From assembly GCA_021399445.1 (NCBI GenBank), contig JAJTUQ010000001.1, forward strand, positions 7,378,001 to 7,442,000: a DNA stretch of 64,000 nucleotides, given 5' to 3'. Shown here one piece after another: positions 37,883 through 48,859 of the stretch. Position numbers and translations under genes: made by a program. The notes beneath the pieces were generated by a model. The model worked only from the letters and a program-made list of their open reading frames with translations, was not told the origin of the DNA and searched no databases. The first letter of the stretch is position 1; each line of letters opens with the position of its first letter. This DNA comes from Xylogone sp. PMI_703. Lineage: Eukaryota > Ascomycota > Leotiomycetes.

Positions 37883-39562
37883 TCATAACGCAATGAGTCC
37901 CTTCTCGCGCCCCTCCTCGTCAACGTCCACCACCACCGGCGCGTACTCACCTCGCTCATCCTCTGCTTCAAAATCCTTTAGCTCAACATCAACCATTTCT
38001 CCATCTTCTAGTTGGATTTTTCCGGATCGAACATAGTCCTTGCTCAAATCCCAGCCCCACTTCCACAGCCACGACTCTAGACTCTCGAATGCCGTTGCGA
38101 CAGCAGCTTGATCCTCCGAAAGGAAGGCGTCATTGGTGAGAAAATACTCATTCATACGAGACTTGAACCGTATGAGAATTATTCTGAGGTCATCCATCAA
38201 CTTTGAATCATGTTCGAAGATGCTGCCTTCCAGAGCCACCTCATTGTACATCAACTGGAAGTGAAATGTCTCAATGAACTTGCGGAAGAATACTGGACGA
38301 TAGGTCGGACAATAGTAGGCCTGAAAAAGGATCTTGACAATGTGAGCCCATTGTTCTTGACAAGCGGAATTGCCAACCACCATGCCAGTAACAAAGCAGA
38401 ATTGTAATTCTCCAAGAATTTCATCAGGATTCTCATTTGTACAGGCCTTCATCACTATGTAATTGACATCCTCAGTTTTGTCAAGTGCTCGCTGCGTACG
38501 CTGATATCCAACTGAGAATGGCGTATAAGCTGCTGAGTTCTGAGGAAATATAAATTTGAAGACCTCATCATCGATATACTGTTTTCGTTGCTCTACTGCA
38601 GTTGCAGGTAGGTTGTACTCGGTGCTCTTGCGGTCATAAGACGATGACACCTTCCAGACCCTTGATTCGGATCCTACAACTTTATTGAGCAGTTCCTTTG
38701 TGACGTATCTGGAAAGGCCGACCCAGACGTCTGGCTCTTTTGACAGTAACTGAACCCAGCCGGGCTGAAGTCCTGCACGTCCCGGATCAATTGGACCGGG
38801 GTATGCGTGGAGGTTGTTGGCGATCCCAGAAACCCCTTCTTTTTGAATCCTGATCTCAGCCTCGGAAACTTCTTCGCCAACAGTCTCCTCGTATTTATCC
38901 CACCGAAGGACAGTAATATTACCATAACCTTCTGGGGACTTTTCTGGGACGATGAGCCAGAATCCAGTGCGACCAAATGAAGAGTTTGATCCTCCCCAAA
39001 CAAGGTGAGGGCCCGGTGGCAAGTGCTTAATGCCTTCAAATTTTGTATTACCCTTGATGATAATATGTTCAATATCGTATCCGATTATAGCAAGTTCGGG
39101 GACATCTCTGATTATAATAACGTCTCCATGTTTTAGACAGTCATGCTGATAAGTGGTGGTAGGCGGTACCTGAGGGGCGGGAGGTGGAGAATGTACTCGA
39201 AGGCTTCCAAGAGGAACACTTCCGATAGCTCCAATAGAATAGGCAGATCGTTCCGATTTAATAGAAGCGGCCCTTCCTCTCGCGCTGAGGATGGAGCCAC
39301 CCCGGGCACGTCCACGGCTATCGATTGAGGCAATAGACCTACTCGGAGAGAGAACAGGAGCCCGAGCTTGTGTGGAAGATGAGCTGCTTGGCGTACCAAG
39401 TTGACTTTGGACGGTACCTGATCCAGCCATGGTCGCACTTGCTTCCTCTCTTTCAGTGATCGTTGAATTGAAAACAATGTTTGAATGAATGGAATTATTG
39501 CCCTGGTCTGGGGATATTTTCGTGTGTGATTTCGCACTGTCAGTGTCCTTAGACTGATCCAT
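37883..39562 (-). CDS. AAR2: Aar2, U5 snRNP assembly factor (A1 cistron-splicing factor)
   Basis: A single uninterrupted frame of 559 aa. Residues 1-130 are a low-complexity Ser/Thr-rich fungal extension. The conserved N-terminal domain follows with GDVIIIRDVPELAIIGYDIE, FEGIKHLPPGPHLVWGGS and GFWLIVPEKSPEGYGNITVL. The C-terminal alpha-helical domain includes ELQFCFVTGMVVGNSACQEQ, WAHIVKILFQAYYC and YRPVFFRKFIETFHFQLMYN. Aar2 binds Prp8 in the cytoplasm and hands it to Brr2 during U5 snRNP maturation. The N-terminal extension has a second possible start at MAGSGTVQ (about 43 codons in). It is unusual in this window in having no intron. The gene ends with an acidic tail (EDERGEYAPVVVDVDEEGRE). 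Confidence 0.9.
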   Translation of the reverse strand: MDQSKDTDSAKSHTKISPDQGNNSIHSNIVFNSTITEREEASATMAGSGTVQSQLGTPSSSSSTQARAPVLSPSRSIASIDSRGRARGGSILSARGRAASIKSERSAYSIGAIGSVPLGSLRVHSPPPAPQVPPTTTYQHDCLKHGDVIIIRDVPELAIIGYDIEHIIIKGNTKFEGIKHLPPGPHLVWGGSNSSFGRTGFWLIVPEKSPEGYGNITVLRWDKYEETVGEEVSEAEIRIQKEGVSGIANNLHAYPGPIDPGRAGLQPGWVQLLSKEPDVWVGLSRYVTKELLNKVVGSESRVWKVSSSYDRKSTEYNLPATAVEQRKQYIDDEVFKFIFPQNSAAYTPFSVGYQRTQRALDKTEDVNYIVMKACTNENPDEILGELQFCFVTGMVVGNSACQEQWAHIVKILFQAYYCPTYRPVFFRKFIETFHFQLMYNEVALEGSIFEHDSKLMDDLRIILIRFKSRMNEYFLTNDAFLSEDQAAVATAFESLESWLWKWGWDLSKDYVRSGKIQLEDGEMVDVELKDFEAEDERGEYAPVVVDVDEEGREKGLIAL

Positions 39563-40163
39563 CTTGACTTGAACTGATTAATTTATTGAACGAAAAAGTT
39601 GATGCGAGAAGAATTGATTAGATCTATTCAAAAAAAAAATAACCACATGGGATAACAATATCACTGAATGGCGCTAAACTAGCGAGCTTTGAGTATATTA
39701 GATATTTTGAGGTCTGGGTAGAGAGGGCACGTTAATGTAACGCTTTAGACGTCATAAATTCGTGGGAGTGTTAGCAGGGCATCTATGCCCCCAGAACCAA
39801 CATCAGCATCAGCCTTCTGGGATTCAGGTGCATATTGTCAACCATATAAAGGTGGATGGAGGTTGTGCCGTAAGGGAGAGAATTGCAAAGAATTTTGAAA
39901 AGTGGTAGCCTTCCGTCTTGAGGGTTGTTCAGAAATTACGTTAGTGGCGGGCAAGGTTCAGTGCCCAAAGTTCCGCACTAGTGCACCCCACATGAAGACT
40001 GCCGTGGTTTCATGCAGTCCAAACCCAAAGAAGGTTCCCTGATAAGAAACACCTTCTCTGAAAGAGCACAAGGAAAGCAAGAAGGTTGTGCGGTCTTTCA
40101 AATACAGCTCTTTACAGTATCTATTGATAATCAACATAATTGCTGTAGTTACCATACCCGACT
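39563..40163. other. Divergent intergenic region
   Basis: It holds the promoters of AAR2 (leftward) and of the small gene at 40164 (rightward). An A9 run lies near 39632. No gene was seen. Confidence 0.5.
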
Positions 40164-40687
40164 ATGGAAAATCCTTCTGTCACGGGGCAAGACGTGGTTG
40201 GAAACGGTGTAAACAATGGAGAGGATGCCTGGGATGAGCAACGCTTAGAAGATTCCCTCAAAACTCTAAATGAGATGTATATTCAAGTAAGTCCAGACGT
40301 GTTGTGAGGAGATAACCCGTTAAATATCTTGATTCAGGTACGGCGCTTACGGACAACTATACCAAGACTCATCGCGCCTCTAACGTCGAAACAACCTTCC
40401 CGTATGTAGTTTGTTTTCAGGATGTCAAGTTTCGCATATATTTCAATATCTGCTTGTCTGTTCCCAAGAATGCACTAACCAGCTATATAGCGGAGGTCTT
40501 ATTCCGCGAGTTCTCAAAATCCGCCGTGACTGCAAATCAAGAAGTACAGCAATTCCAACGGTTAATGACGAGTGAAGAGAGCCAACGCATCCTGGAGCAT
40601 GCAAAACAGAGTCGAGCAGCCAATCCTGATGGTATCAAGCCTTGGCTGGTGACAGATCATCCAGACTGGCTGAAGAGGGAGAAGTAG
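40164..40687 (+). CDS. Small conserved-looking helical protein, function unknown
   Basis: Three exons (40164-40286, 40338-40401, 40491-40687) join in frame to 127 aa. The introns are 51 and 89 nt with good donors (GTAAGT, GTATGT). The protein has an acidic start (NGEDAWDEQRLEDSLKTLNE), then two predicted amphipathic helices (MYIQVRRLRTTIPRLIAPL; REFSKSAVTANQEVQQFQRL) and a hydrophilic tail ending KPWLVTDHPDWLKREK. The helix pattern recalls small coiled-coil subunits of larger complexes such as Mediator, but no signature was recognised and no function is assigned. Consistent splicing and composition support it as a real gene. Confidence 0.7.
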
Positions 40688-41318
40688 CCCACTCTTTGGC
40701 AAAGTCATATATAACAGTTATAGGGCTCGATATTGTTAATAGAGAAATCATTTGAAAGGGCGAGATGATCCTTGGCACTCTATTTATTGGCATTAGGGAA
40801 AAGGATGGGATTGTCTTATTGACTTGATGGCGCTTATTGGGATTGGATATCTAGATATCATCGAAATTTACTCTAGCAATGAAAATGTAATTCTGGCAAG
40901 AATTTGAGATTGACTGTGCTTCGAGATCATATGGTCGACCTAGTTTATCGCGATATGCCAAATCTGCCCAATCGTATCGCTTGAAAGAGTGCATTCATGT
41001 GATTTTGTATCAACGTATCAAGAATTACACCTCTAACTAAACCCACAAACATTGATGAAACTGTAACGGAATGTTAATAGAATTAAGTAGTACTTATACA
41101 AATTGATACTTCTCTTAGTAAGATTATTGAGCATTACCTCCGTAGGTCTTGGTTGCTCAGTGCCCGGAAATAACTTGCTATTGGAGAGCCCTAAATTGCT
41201 CGCTTAATTTTGTCCCGCATTCTTGAATTTGGTGGGCGAAGGGATTTTGCAAAACCACGCCCACTTCGACCCCTCCAGTGTCTGAAACACGCGTCACCAA
41301 CACATTCGAAGATCCAAG
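40688..41318. other. Intergenic region upstream of NIP1
   Basis: AT-rich 3' region of the small gene followed by the promoter of the eIF3c gene; no gene was seen. Confidence 0.5.
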
Positions 41319-44012
41319 ATGTCTCGATTCTTCCGTGGTGATAGTTCAAGTGAGAGTAGCTCCGATGAAGAGGAGGAACTGTACTCCGATAACGACGAAA
41401 TTGAGGAGCAGGAGGAAGAGTCAGAAGAAGAGGAGTCAGAGGAGGAGTCCGAGGAATCCTCTAGTGAAGATGAAGATGGCGTGAGAAGGACCGGAGCAAA
41501 TAGGTTTATGCGCGACGTTGATTCAGAGAGCGAGGAGAGCAGCGATGAAGATCGGGCAAAAGTTGTCAAGAGTGCAAAGGACAAGCGACTGGAAGAGTTG
41601 GAGGCGACTGTGAAGGCCATCGAAAATGGACAGAAAATCAATGATTGGGGTTCTATTGCTACAGGTATATTACCTTTGATAATACCGTTTTTGTTTCACT
41701 GGCTGACGTTTATTCAGAATTCGATAAGCTCAACAGACAGGCTTCCAAACTTGTTCAGGCTGGAAATGTACCAAAAATTTACGTTAAGGCCATTGCCGAA
41801 TTAGAAGACTTCATGAATGAGACTCTTGCAAAGCAGAAAGTCTCGACCCGGAAGATGAATGCTACTAATGCCCGAGGCCTGGTCGCTGTGAAGCAGCGAA
41901 TAAAGAAGAACAACAAGGATTATCAGAAGGAGATCGACGAGTACAAGGCCGATAAGGATGCATTCATGGAGTCCGAGGAAGAGGAAGCTCCCGTCGCAAG
42001 ACCAACAACTGTCAGAACAGCAGCAGGTCCCGTCGATTTCTCTCTGGATGATGATGAAGAAGGTTTTGCTACTGTTGGGAAGGGCGGTCGTACTTTACAG
42101 TTCGCTCCTGAAAGTATCCTCAAGCACCTAAGGACCATTGTAGAGTCTCGAGGAAAGAAGAACACAGACCGTGGTGAACAGATTAAGATTATGGAGAAAC
42201 TTTATGAGGTTGCCACAACGCCATACCTCCAAGTCAGGGTTCTCTTAACTATTATTTCGACACGGTTTGACCTTAGCACGGGCTCACAATCGTTTATGTC
42301 CCAAGAACAATGGAAAGCGGCTGAACGCGAGTTTGAAACTCTACTCAAAGTCCTCAAGGAGAATCCAGAGTTAGTTGTTGTTGAAAATGCCGAAGAATGG
42401 GAAGATGACGAGAAGTCGCCTGTTATTGCGAAAGGAGAGACGTTCAAGATCCCCGGAAGCATTGTATCTTATGTTGAGAGACTTGATGATGAACTTACCC
42501 GCTCACTTCAACACATCGATCCTCACACTGCTGAGTACATTGATCGACTTACTGATGAAGGAACTCTATATAACGATATTGTCCGTACCCAGTTGTACAC
42601 AGAAGGCCTTCAGAAACGCGATGGTCTAGATCTTCCACAGGAGAGCTTAAACAGAGTTATTATGAGGCGCTTAGAACATGTATATTTTAAGGTCGGTAGA
42701 TCCCGTTGTTTTACCTATTTGCTACGTGCTGACTGCTTTCTAGCCATCCGCTGTTGTCAAGATCCTCGAAGAGAATTGCTGGAAGGCGATTCCAAGCTCT
42801 GTGGACTCCGTCATCACCCCTCGAACACAGGTTATCGATGCTACCAATCTAGTCGCTGTCCTGTGCAACTATCTCTTTATCCACAGCGAAGGCATCCTCC
42901 GTGCCCGTGCCATGCTCTGCCAGATATATTTCCTCGCATTGCATGATAACTACTACAAGGCTAGGGATATGATGCTCATGTCTCATTTACAAGATACCAT
43001 CAATTCTTTCGATATTCACAGCCAAATTCTTTTCAATCGCACATTAGTCCAGGTTGGTTTGTGCGCTTTCCGTGCTGGACTTGTCTACGAAGCTCAAACT
43101 ACCCTCCAAGAAATATGTGGCAGTGGGCGTCAAAAGGAATTGTTGGCTCAGGGTGTCATGATCCAACGCTACAGTCAAGTTTCCCCTGAGCAAGAACGAC
43201 TAGAAAGACAGCGACAGCTTCCGTTCCATATGCACATTAACTTGGAATTGTTGGAATGTGTGTATTTGACCTGCAGCATGCTTCTCGAGATCCCTCTTCT
43301 TGCGCAGACAGGATCGTCGCCTGATATCAAGAAGCGCGTGATTAGCAAGACCTACAGACGTATGCTTGAATATCACGAACGCCAGATCTTCACTGGTCCT
43401 CCGGAGAATACTAGGGACCATGTCATGCAAGCCTCAAAAGCATTAGCTGCTGGAGAATGGAAGAGAGCAACCGAATTCATCCACACCATCAAGATCTGGG
43501 AACTGATGGCGAAGTCCGATGCAATCAAGGCAATGCTGTCAGAGCAAATCCAGGAGGAAGGTCTTAGAACATATCTGTTCACTTATGCTCCATACTACGA
43601 TACGCTATCTGTATCCACTCTTTCATCGATGTTCGAGTTATCCGACCGCAAGGTTGCTGCTATCGTCAGTAAGATGATTAGCCACGAGGAGCTTGCTGCT
43701 GCTTTGGACCAAGTCAACTCCTCTATTATCTTCAGAAAGGGTGTTGAGTTGAGCAGACTGCAGAGCTTAGCATTGACCCTGAGTGATAAGGCAAGCGGAC
43801 TTATCGAAAGCAATGAGCGAACCTTGGAAACAAGAACACAGGGAACAGCAAATGCATTCGAGAGACAGGGTGGCAGAGGTGGACGTACTGGTAACAGGGG
43901 CGGCCAACGAGGTGGTAGAGGTGGTGGCAGAGGTGGTGGTCAGAGCATTCAAAGACAGGCCGGCGGAACCCAATTCACGGGTGGGGCTCTAGGTGCAGCT
44001 GTCAGGGCATAG
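41319..44012 (+). CDS. NIP1: Eukaryotic translation initiation factor 3 subunit C
   Basis: Three exons (41319-41664, 41718-42691, 42744-44012) give 862 aa. The N-terminus has the expected Ser/Glu/Asp-rich acidic stretch that contacts eIF1 and eIF5 ([20 protein letters not shown]). It is followed by the conserved helical region ([37 protein letters not shown]). The PCI domain in the C-terminal third includes [40 protein letters not shown] and [20 protein letters not shown]. The tail is RGG-rich ([20 protein letters not shown]). Subunit c is a core scaffold of eIF3 that bridges the 40S subunit and the multifactor complex. All exon joints keep the frame and the length matches fungal Nip1. Confidence 0.96.
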
Positions 44013-44363
44013 ATGTTGTAGTTAATGCATTGGGACGGGTTTATAAGGCTTAGTGGCTCCTCGGCGTTTCATAAAGCTTAACAAAGGCTGTGATTATGAT
44101 TTGATAAAGATAAAATGATGAACAAAATTTCTACCTTCGACTGATTAGGTGACATATCGTGTTTACTTCACTTAGTGTCAAGATTCGCACTGGCTTTTCA
44201 GCTCACTTTATTCATAGATTTGCTTGATAGCGTAGTATGATTTCAAGCTACTTTCAACAACTGAGGACTAATTATATCCAACATACCGCACATCTTGAAC
44301 TATTATTACCAACAAATAGGCCGCAAAACATCTCAATGTGGAAGATGTTCCCTGTTTCTCAGC

Positions 44364-44858
44364 CTATTTCTCTTCCTCTTTCGCCACAAATGACCCAACA
44401 GGATAGACTGGATTCGGCCCAACATCAGGATGCTGGATCGTACTAGTGACCCGGTCAAATCCAAACCATGCATCCTGCTGTAACTGGACATTCAGGACTG
44501 TCATAACAGCAGAGTCGGTGCCAGCATTATATCCCCACGAGATTTGCCAGTTGCTGGCACATGGTACAGCATACCAGCTATCCTGGGTGGTAGGTATCGT
44601 GATATGACACACCTGGTCTGGGGGCGCGTTGTTGGCGGATATAATAAAGTTATACTCAAAGTTGTTATAGACTGGATTGTAGACTAGAGTATAGTATTTA
44701 GAGCTTGGTTTCAAAGGAGAAAGTGCTATGTTCTGGGGCCCATCTGAATACTAACCACGAGTGAGGTCCCTAACTATCCAGTGTATTCCTTGGATGGGAG
44801 CTGCGAGGCCGAAGCCTGAAAAGATAGAAAGGCAGGTGAGGATCTTTGCATACATCAT
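44364..44858 (-). pseudogene. Small secreted-protein gene with one in-frame stop
   Basis: A minus-strand frame of 165 codons starts MMYAKILTCLSIFSGFGLA, a good signal peptide with a cleavage site near GLA-AP, then IQGIHWIVRDLTRG. A TAG at 44753-44751 interrupts it. The same frame then runs on without further stops: YSDGPQNIALSPLKPSSKYY, VCHITIPTTQDSWYAVPCAS, ISWGYNAGTDSAVMTVLNVQ, ending EEEK. The W...DLTR start, two cysteines and Tyr/Asn-rich beta segments resemble small secreted proteins of plant-associated fungi. An intron around the stop would be only about 23 nt, too short to be credible. The TAG would be a C-to-T change of CAG (Gln), fitting repeat-induced mutation or simple decay. A sequencing error or a true readthrough protein is possible. 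Confidence 0.5.
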
Positions 44859-46268
44859 TTTAGGAATAGAGAATAAATGTCAAGGTGGAAAGATAAGCTC
44901 GTATGTGGACAAAGATCACAATAGATAATGAGATAATCCCAGTGTGGATCTGTAGGTAGTATAAAAAACAAAGCCATTTCGATAGGAATTGGATCTTTAT
45001 ATAAACACATATACATGAGAGACGGGGCTACTGAAAGCCTCACTTCTGTGTCTGCTATGAGCTCACGCTACGTTGCAAGCTAGCAGGAGAATGACAACCC
45101 AGATAAACGTTACCCAAATAGCACCACCAAGAAAGCACTTGGACGGGACAAACAACAAGTTTTCAGAATGCCGTTTGTATGAGATGTGTTGAGCCGTTAC
45201 TAGAACCCTCATAGATCCACTGAGATTTTCTCCAGATAAGAAACGTTGCATCAACAGTATGCATGATTGTATGACGCGGTATGAAAACAATACAAGACGG
45301 CATTTGAAATATGAGAAGCATATACTACCTTTGTGTGCCACGGGCAAGGGCGGGTGAAGATAAATTGAGGCCATTGTGATCCAGCAACTGCAGGAAGCCG
45401 TATACGAGCTTCCTCTATCCTTGGTGGCCTCTCACAGCTACCTAGAAAACTCCGCGTGAAACCGAGTTACATATCCGGTCTCAAGTTAGGAATGGAATAT
45501 CACCTTTTAGTTTATTCACATGATTGTATTATGTCTTTCTTGCCAATTGGTCGGAATGTGCTTCTAGAATAGGGTACAAACTTCAACATCAACTTCGGCT
45601 CAAATAAGTATATTCTATGTTTACATTAGCTCTGCTCTCACATGTATGGGGTATGAGTATTATTAACCTTCAGGCTTAAACAGTGTCTCCATAACTCGGC
45701 CTCGAATACCTGCCAAATCTCCTTACCTAGAGATAACGTTAGGTATATCGTGTATCTCTTCCTACTACCAACGTTCCGTAGAAGCACAGCACTGTTCTAT
45801 GACGTGTACGATATATGCATCTCACCAAACTTGTCAGCTTCACATAATGGGCAAATCATGTTTCCTGGGTTGTTGCTGTCCAGTCGGAAACGAGGCTTGC
45901 TTTCCTGACACGTATTGAACAAACAGATCTGACAGCTCAGAGTTTGTGTCGTCACCGTCACACCCAATGATAGCCTGTTGGACCGTATCACGACTGTCAA
46001 GGGAACATTAACCTTATGGCATGACTATTATATCATCTTGTCTGATCACTGATCACGGAGAAGTATTCACCAGGAAAAAAGGGATGCGCAAAGGAGAAGA
46101 TCATTCTTGTATTGCCGGTATACCTATATAGCTCCTATTTATGTAGTAGCTCCCAAGCGCCAGACCTAATCATGTTATGTGCCAGATTCATGAATATCAT
46201 GCAAAAACTATTAAAACACCGTCTCCTTAAATGCACCTGATCTAAGGTAAAAGTCATCTATAGCAGCT
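44859..46268. other. AT-rich region with a weak minus-strand cysteine-rich candidate
   Basis: No firm gene. Between about 45981 and 45829 the minus strand reads LSLGVTVTTQTLSCQICLFN, then TCQESKPRFRLDSNNPGNMI and CPLCEADKFG, with a possible GTGAGA donor at the end and a possible second exon near 45720 (KEIWQVFEAELWRHC). It has two CxxC pairs but no start or signal peptide that I can place, so it is not called as a gene. Confidence 0.3.
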
Positions 46269-47289
46269 CTATAGCCTCGAAGATTTTGGGCGGGTGACTG
46301 TAACGCTGATGAGACCATTGGGTCCGGACTGAGGAGCATAAACTTCCGCATCTTTGCCTGTATTTTTCAAGCCCTTGTGCCAACTTAGGTCTAAAAAGTT
46401 GTATTAGTGCCCATTCAAACGCAAAGTATTTCGAATTCAGAAACTCACCGATCTCGAAGTAATGCTTGTTCGGTAATGAATAATCGACCTCTTTAACCTC
46501 AGGTGCAGCCTCTAGGATTTTCTCGCACATCTTGTACATGGTATTCTGTACAGAAGGACTCTCCTCCTCCGCGAAGGTTTTTAGCGTGATGTTTCTCGCA
46601 TCATCGAATGCTTTATCGAATTTGGGAATAGCTGCTGTTACCGCATCCATTCCGGAGAAGGTCTCCCATTTCCAGGCACAGTCTACATCGGTTGACAGGA
46701 TTCTATCCCATGTTTCAGCGAGAGTAGTGAATTCATCACGGATGAAGCCGTGGAATTCAGAGCCTGTGCTCTTGAGTACTAAGAGGCCAACGATACCGCT
46801 GCGAATATCGATTCCTTTGCCCTTCCGGATCACGGCCTCGACATTACGGGTTTCGTTACCATCACGAAGGAAAGAGTGTGGGTGTGGTGTTCCGTCGATT
46901 GTCATTCGCGTCCATCGGTGAGTGACGATCTTGACATTAGCGGTATGGATGTGAGGGTAGGTTTCGACAAAATGAGTTCCCAAGATGCTAGCAAAAAGCT
47001 CTGGTGGGGTTACAGGGTGTTCTTTGGCCTTGATATATATGGTGTTTTTCATTGAATCCGTCGCTACTACAACACTGTTGTCTCCTGTGGTATAGCTGGA
47101 ACGAGTCAGATAAAGATTCTTAAATTGCCTCGAAATTAACTAAACATACGCAGTTTCAATTTGGCCCTCTAAGAGAACGCACACTGTCATTTCGGTAACA
47201 GTTTGCACGCCGGTTTTCTCATCCCGGTGGACCTTGTACACACGGACATTGTCTTTTCCATACCGGCAAGCTGATACAGTCGCCATCAT
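46269..47289 (-). CDS. Urate oxidase (uricase), peroxisomal
   Basis: Three exons on the minus strand (47289-47150, 47095-46449, 46390-46269) give 302 aa from the first of two adjacent ATGs, or 301 from the second. Motifs in order are SACRYGKDNVRVYKVHRDE, VCVLLEGQIETAYTTGDNSV, VVATDSMKNTIYIKAKEHPV (the conserved NTVY/ATDSxKNT loop of the active site), HRWTRMTIDGTPHPHSF, LKSTGSEFHGFIRDEFTTL and NKHYFEIDLSWHKGL. It ends SRL, a type-1 peroxisomal targeting signal. The enzyme oxidises urate to 5-hydroxyisourate and releases H2O2 in the purine-degradation pathway. Expression of fungal uricase genes normally follows nitrogen control by GATA factors; possible GATA sites precede it. Confidence 0.95.
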
Positions 47290-47438
47290 GAACTAGATGA
47301 CGTAGTTGGAAGATTTAGGGAGTGGTCAGTGAAATAAATTACTAGGTGTATAAAATTTTTTTAGGCGCTTGGAGCTTCTCAGATACCGGTATGGGATAAA
47401 GATCAATGTGTATAGTGGAGGAGTAGAAATCTAAGATA

Positions 47439-47570
47439 TTATCTAGGACTAGAAGCTCGGGGAGGGGAGGACGGGAGCTTTATATCTGCGCCAGAGCTTA
47501 TCGGGACCAAGCTTACACGGGGATCGGGGAACTGCGCAACTAGGAGGCCAAGAGACAAAAGTATCTATCA
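47439..47570 (-). promoter_or_regulatory. HGATAR (GATA-factor) sites upstream of urate oxidase
   Basis: On the minus strand the 300 bases before the uricase start contain AGATAA (47444-47439), CGATAA (47503-47498) and TGATAG (47570-47565). All fit HGATAR, the site of the nitrogen regulator AreA/NIT2. Three sites in 132 bases is suggestive but not proof, because the word is short. Confidence 0.45.
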
Positions 47571-48859
47571 AACGACTCTCTGAGGTGGAGCAGGCGAAGA
47601 TGGCGGGGAGGCCAAAGTGATCGAGCTGCGAGCTCTGCCATTGGTGTCCGGCGGGTTGAGCTGCGGTCCTGCGTGCCTCGTCCACTGCCGTCGCCCATCG
47701 GATGCCGCCGACAGCCTTCTGGAGTGGTCTCATAGGTGCGTTTCTTTACATGCGATGCAAATCCCAAGGTAACCTCATCCATGATTTCTAATTATAATTT
47801 CCTTTAAATCATCTCAGAAGCCGATTGCAGATGTCTTCATCTGTCCTTACGGGATCTGCCTCTCAGTCTGAGGGCGAATTGGAAGCTCCGTAGATACAGT
47901 AGCACTCATACGAGACCGCAACTGGTATGGTGCCTTGCCGCGATGAGGCTGACAGTTACTGCATTAGGCTTTGCTGGGCAGCCTTCTATATAGTATCCTT
48001 TGGACCACACACAAGGCTACCCAGCCCGGCCATAGAAAAGTCGGAGTATGGTTCATGCAAATGGTGGATCATACACATTCTCCAGTGTCCGCTCCGGGAT
48101 TTGAATCACGGAAGGGTCCGATACAATGCTTTTTAGGAGGTCAGGGGACTGACTGCAATCAGTCTCGGCCAGCCGATAGTAAACAACTACTAACCATCGA
48201 CCCAAGTTTCCAGTACGGTAAGCTTGACAGAGAAGACCGCACTCAAGAACCCTCCGTCGTACAAACTGGGGTAGTATGAAGCTTAGTTAGAGGATACGAA
48301 GGATGCATTGTAGTTTTGGAGGAGCATTACGGTTTTATTCCCTAAATGGTGCTTTGCGTCCCTGGCGAGCCTCCTGTTCTGGGACTAGCACCTCTGTGGA
48401 ACGACTGGTCCTATCTCGCCAACCCGCTGTAGATCACCCCGATTGAGACATCTTGTAGTCAATGTACTGTACCTCAAATTCAACTTCGAGATCGACATCC
48501 ACAACTGAGTAGCCTCCAATACTCAAGGTATTATCACTCGCGCATGCTTTACTCATTTCAATATCGTACATCCTCTGACCATATTTATCCAGATCCACAT
48601 GTACATGCATCCTCGACCACGTGGAGTAGCGACCTAACGTCTCGATTCTTGCAACATCTTCTCACCTAAGCAACACACTCGTTAGCTGTTTGATATCTTA
48701 TTTGATCTGCAAGAGAGTGGTGGATCTGCTTTCTCTCTATCCTGCGGCTACATCTGTTTGCACTACTGATATCAAATGGGCTCAGCGTTGGTCTGCTAAA
48801 TGCTACACACATGCTACCTCTGATCGAAGAACGTTGACGTTCAGATCATCGATGGACAG
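47571..48859. other. Intergenic region between uricase and the TORC2 gene
   Basis: Promoter side for both divergent genes. It includes a degenerate tRNA-like sequence at 48086-48178 and no supported protein gene. An additional 5' exon of the Ste20/Rictor gene could lie in the last 400 bases, but none was recognisable. Confidence 0.4.
48086..48178 (-). other. Degenerate tRNA-like (A-box/B-box) sequence
   Basis: Read on the minus strand, TGGCCGAGACTG at 48171-48160 resembles the A box of class II tRNAs (TGGCCGAGTGG). GATTCAAATCC near 48107-48097 resembles the B box GGTTCGAATCC. GCGGACA at 48092-48086 would form the 3' acceptor strand; five of seven bases can pair with TATCGGC at the 5' side. 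The 5' stem, D arm and T stem are not intact, so this is a tRNA relic or the head of a SINE, not a working tRNA. Confidence 0.4.

Noticed and set aside
37883..44012. A functional cluster of AAR2, the small helical gene and NIP1
   Set aside because: These are independent housekeeping genes with separate promoters and no shared pathway.
44364..44858. An intron removing the TAG in the secreted-protein frame
   Set aside because: The only in-frame GT..AG pair would make an intron of about 23 nt, too short for fungal splicing; other acceptors break the frame.
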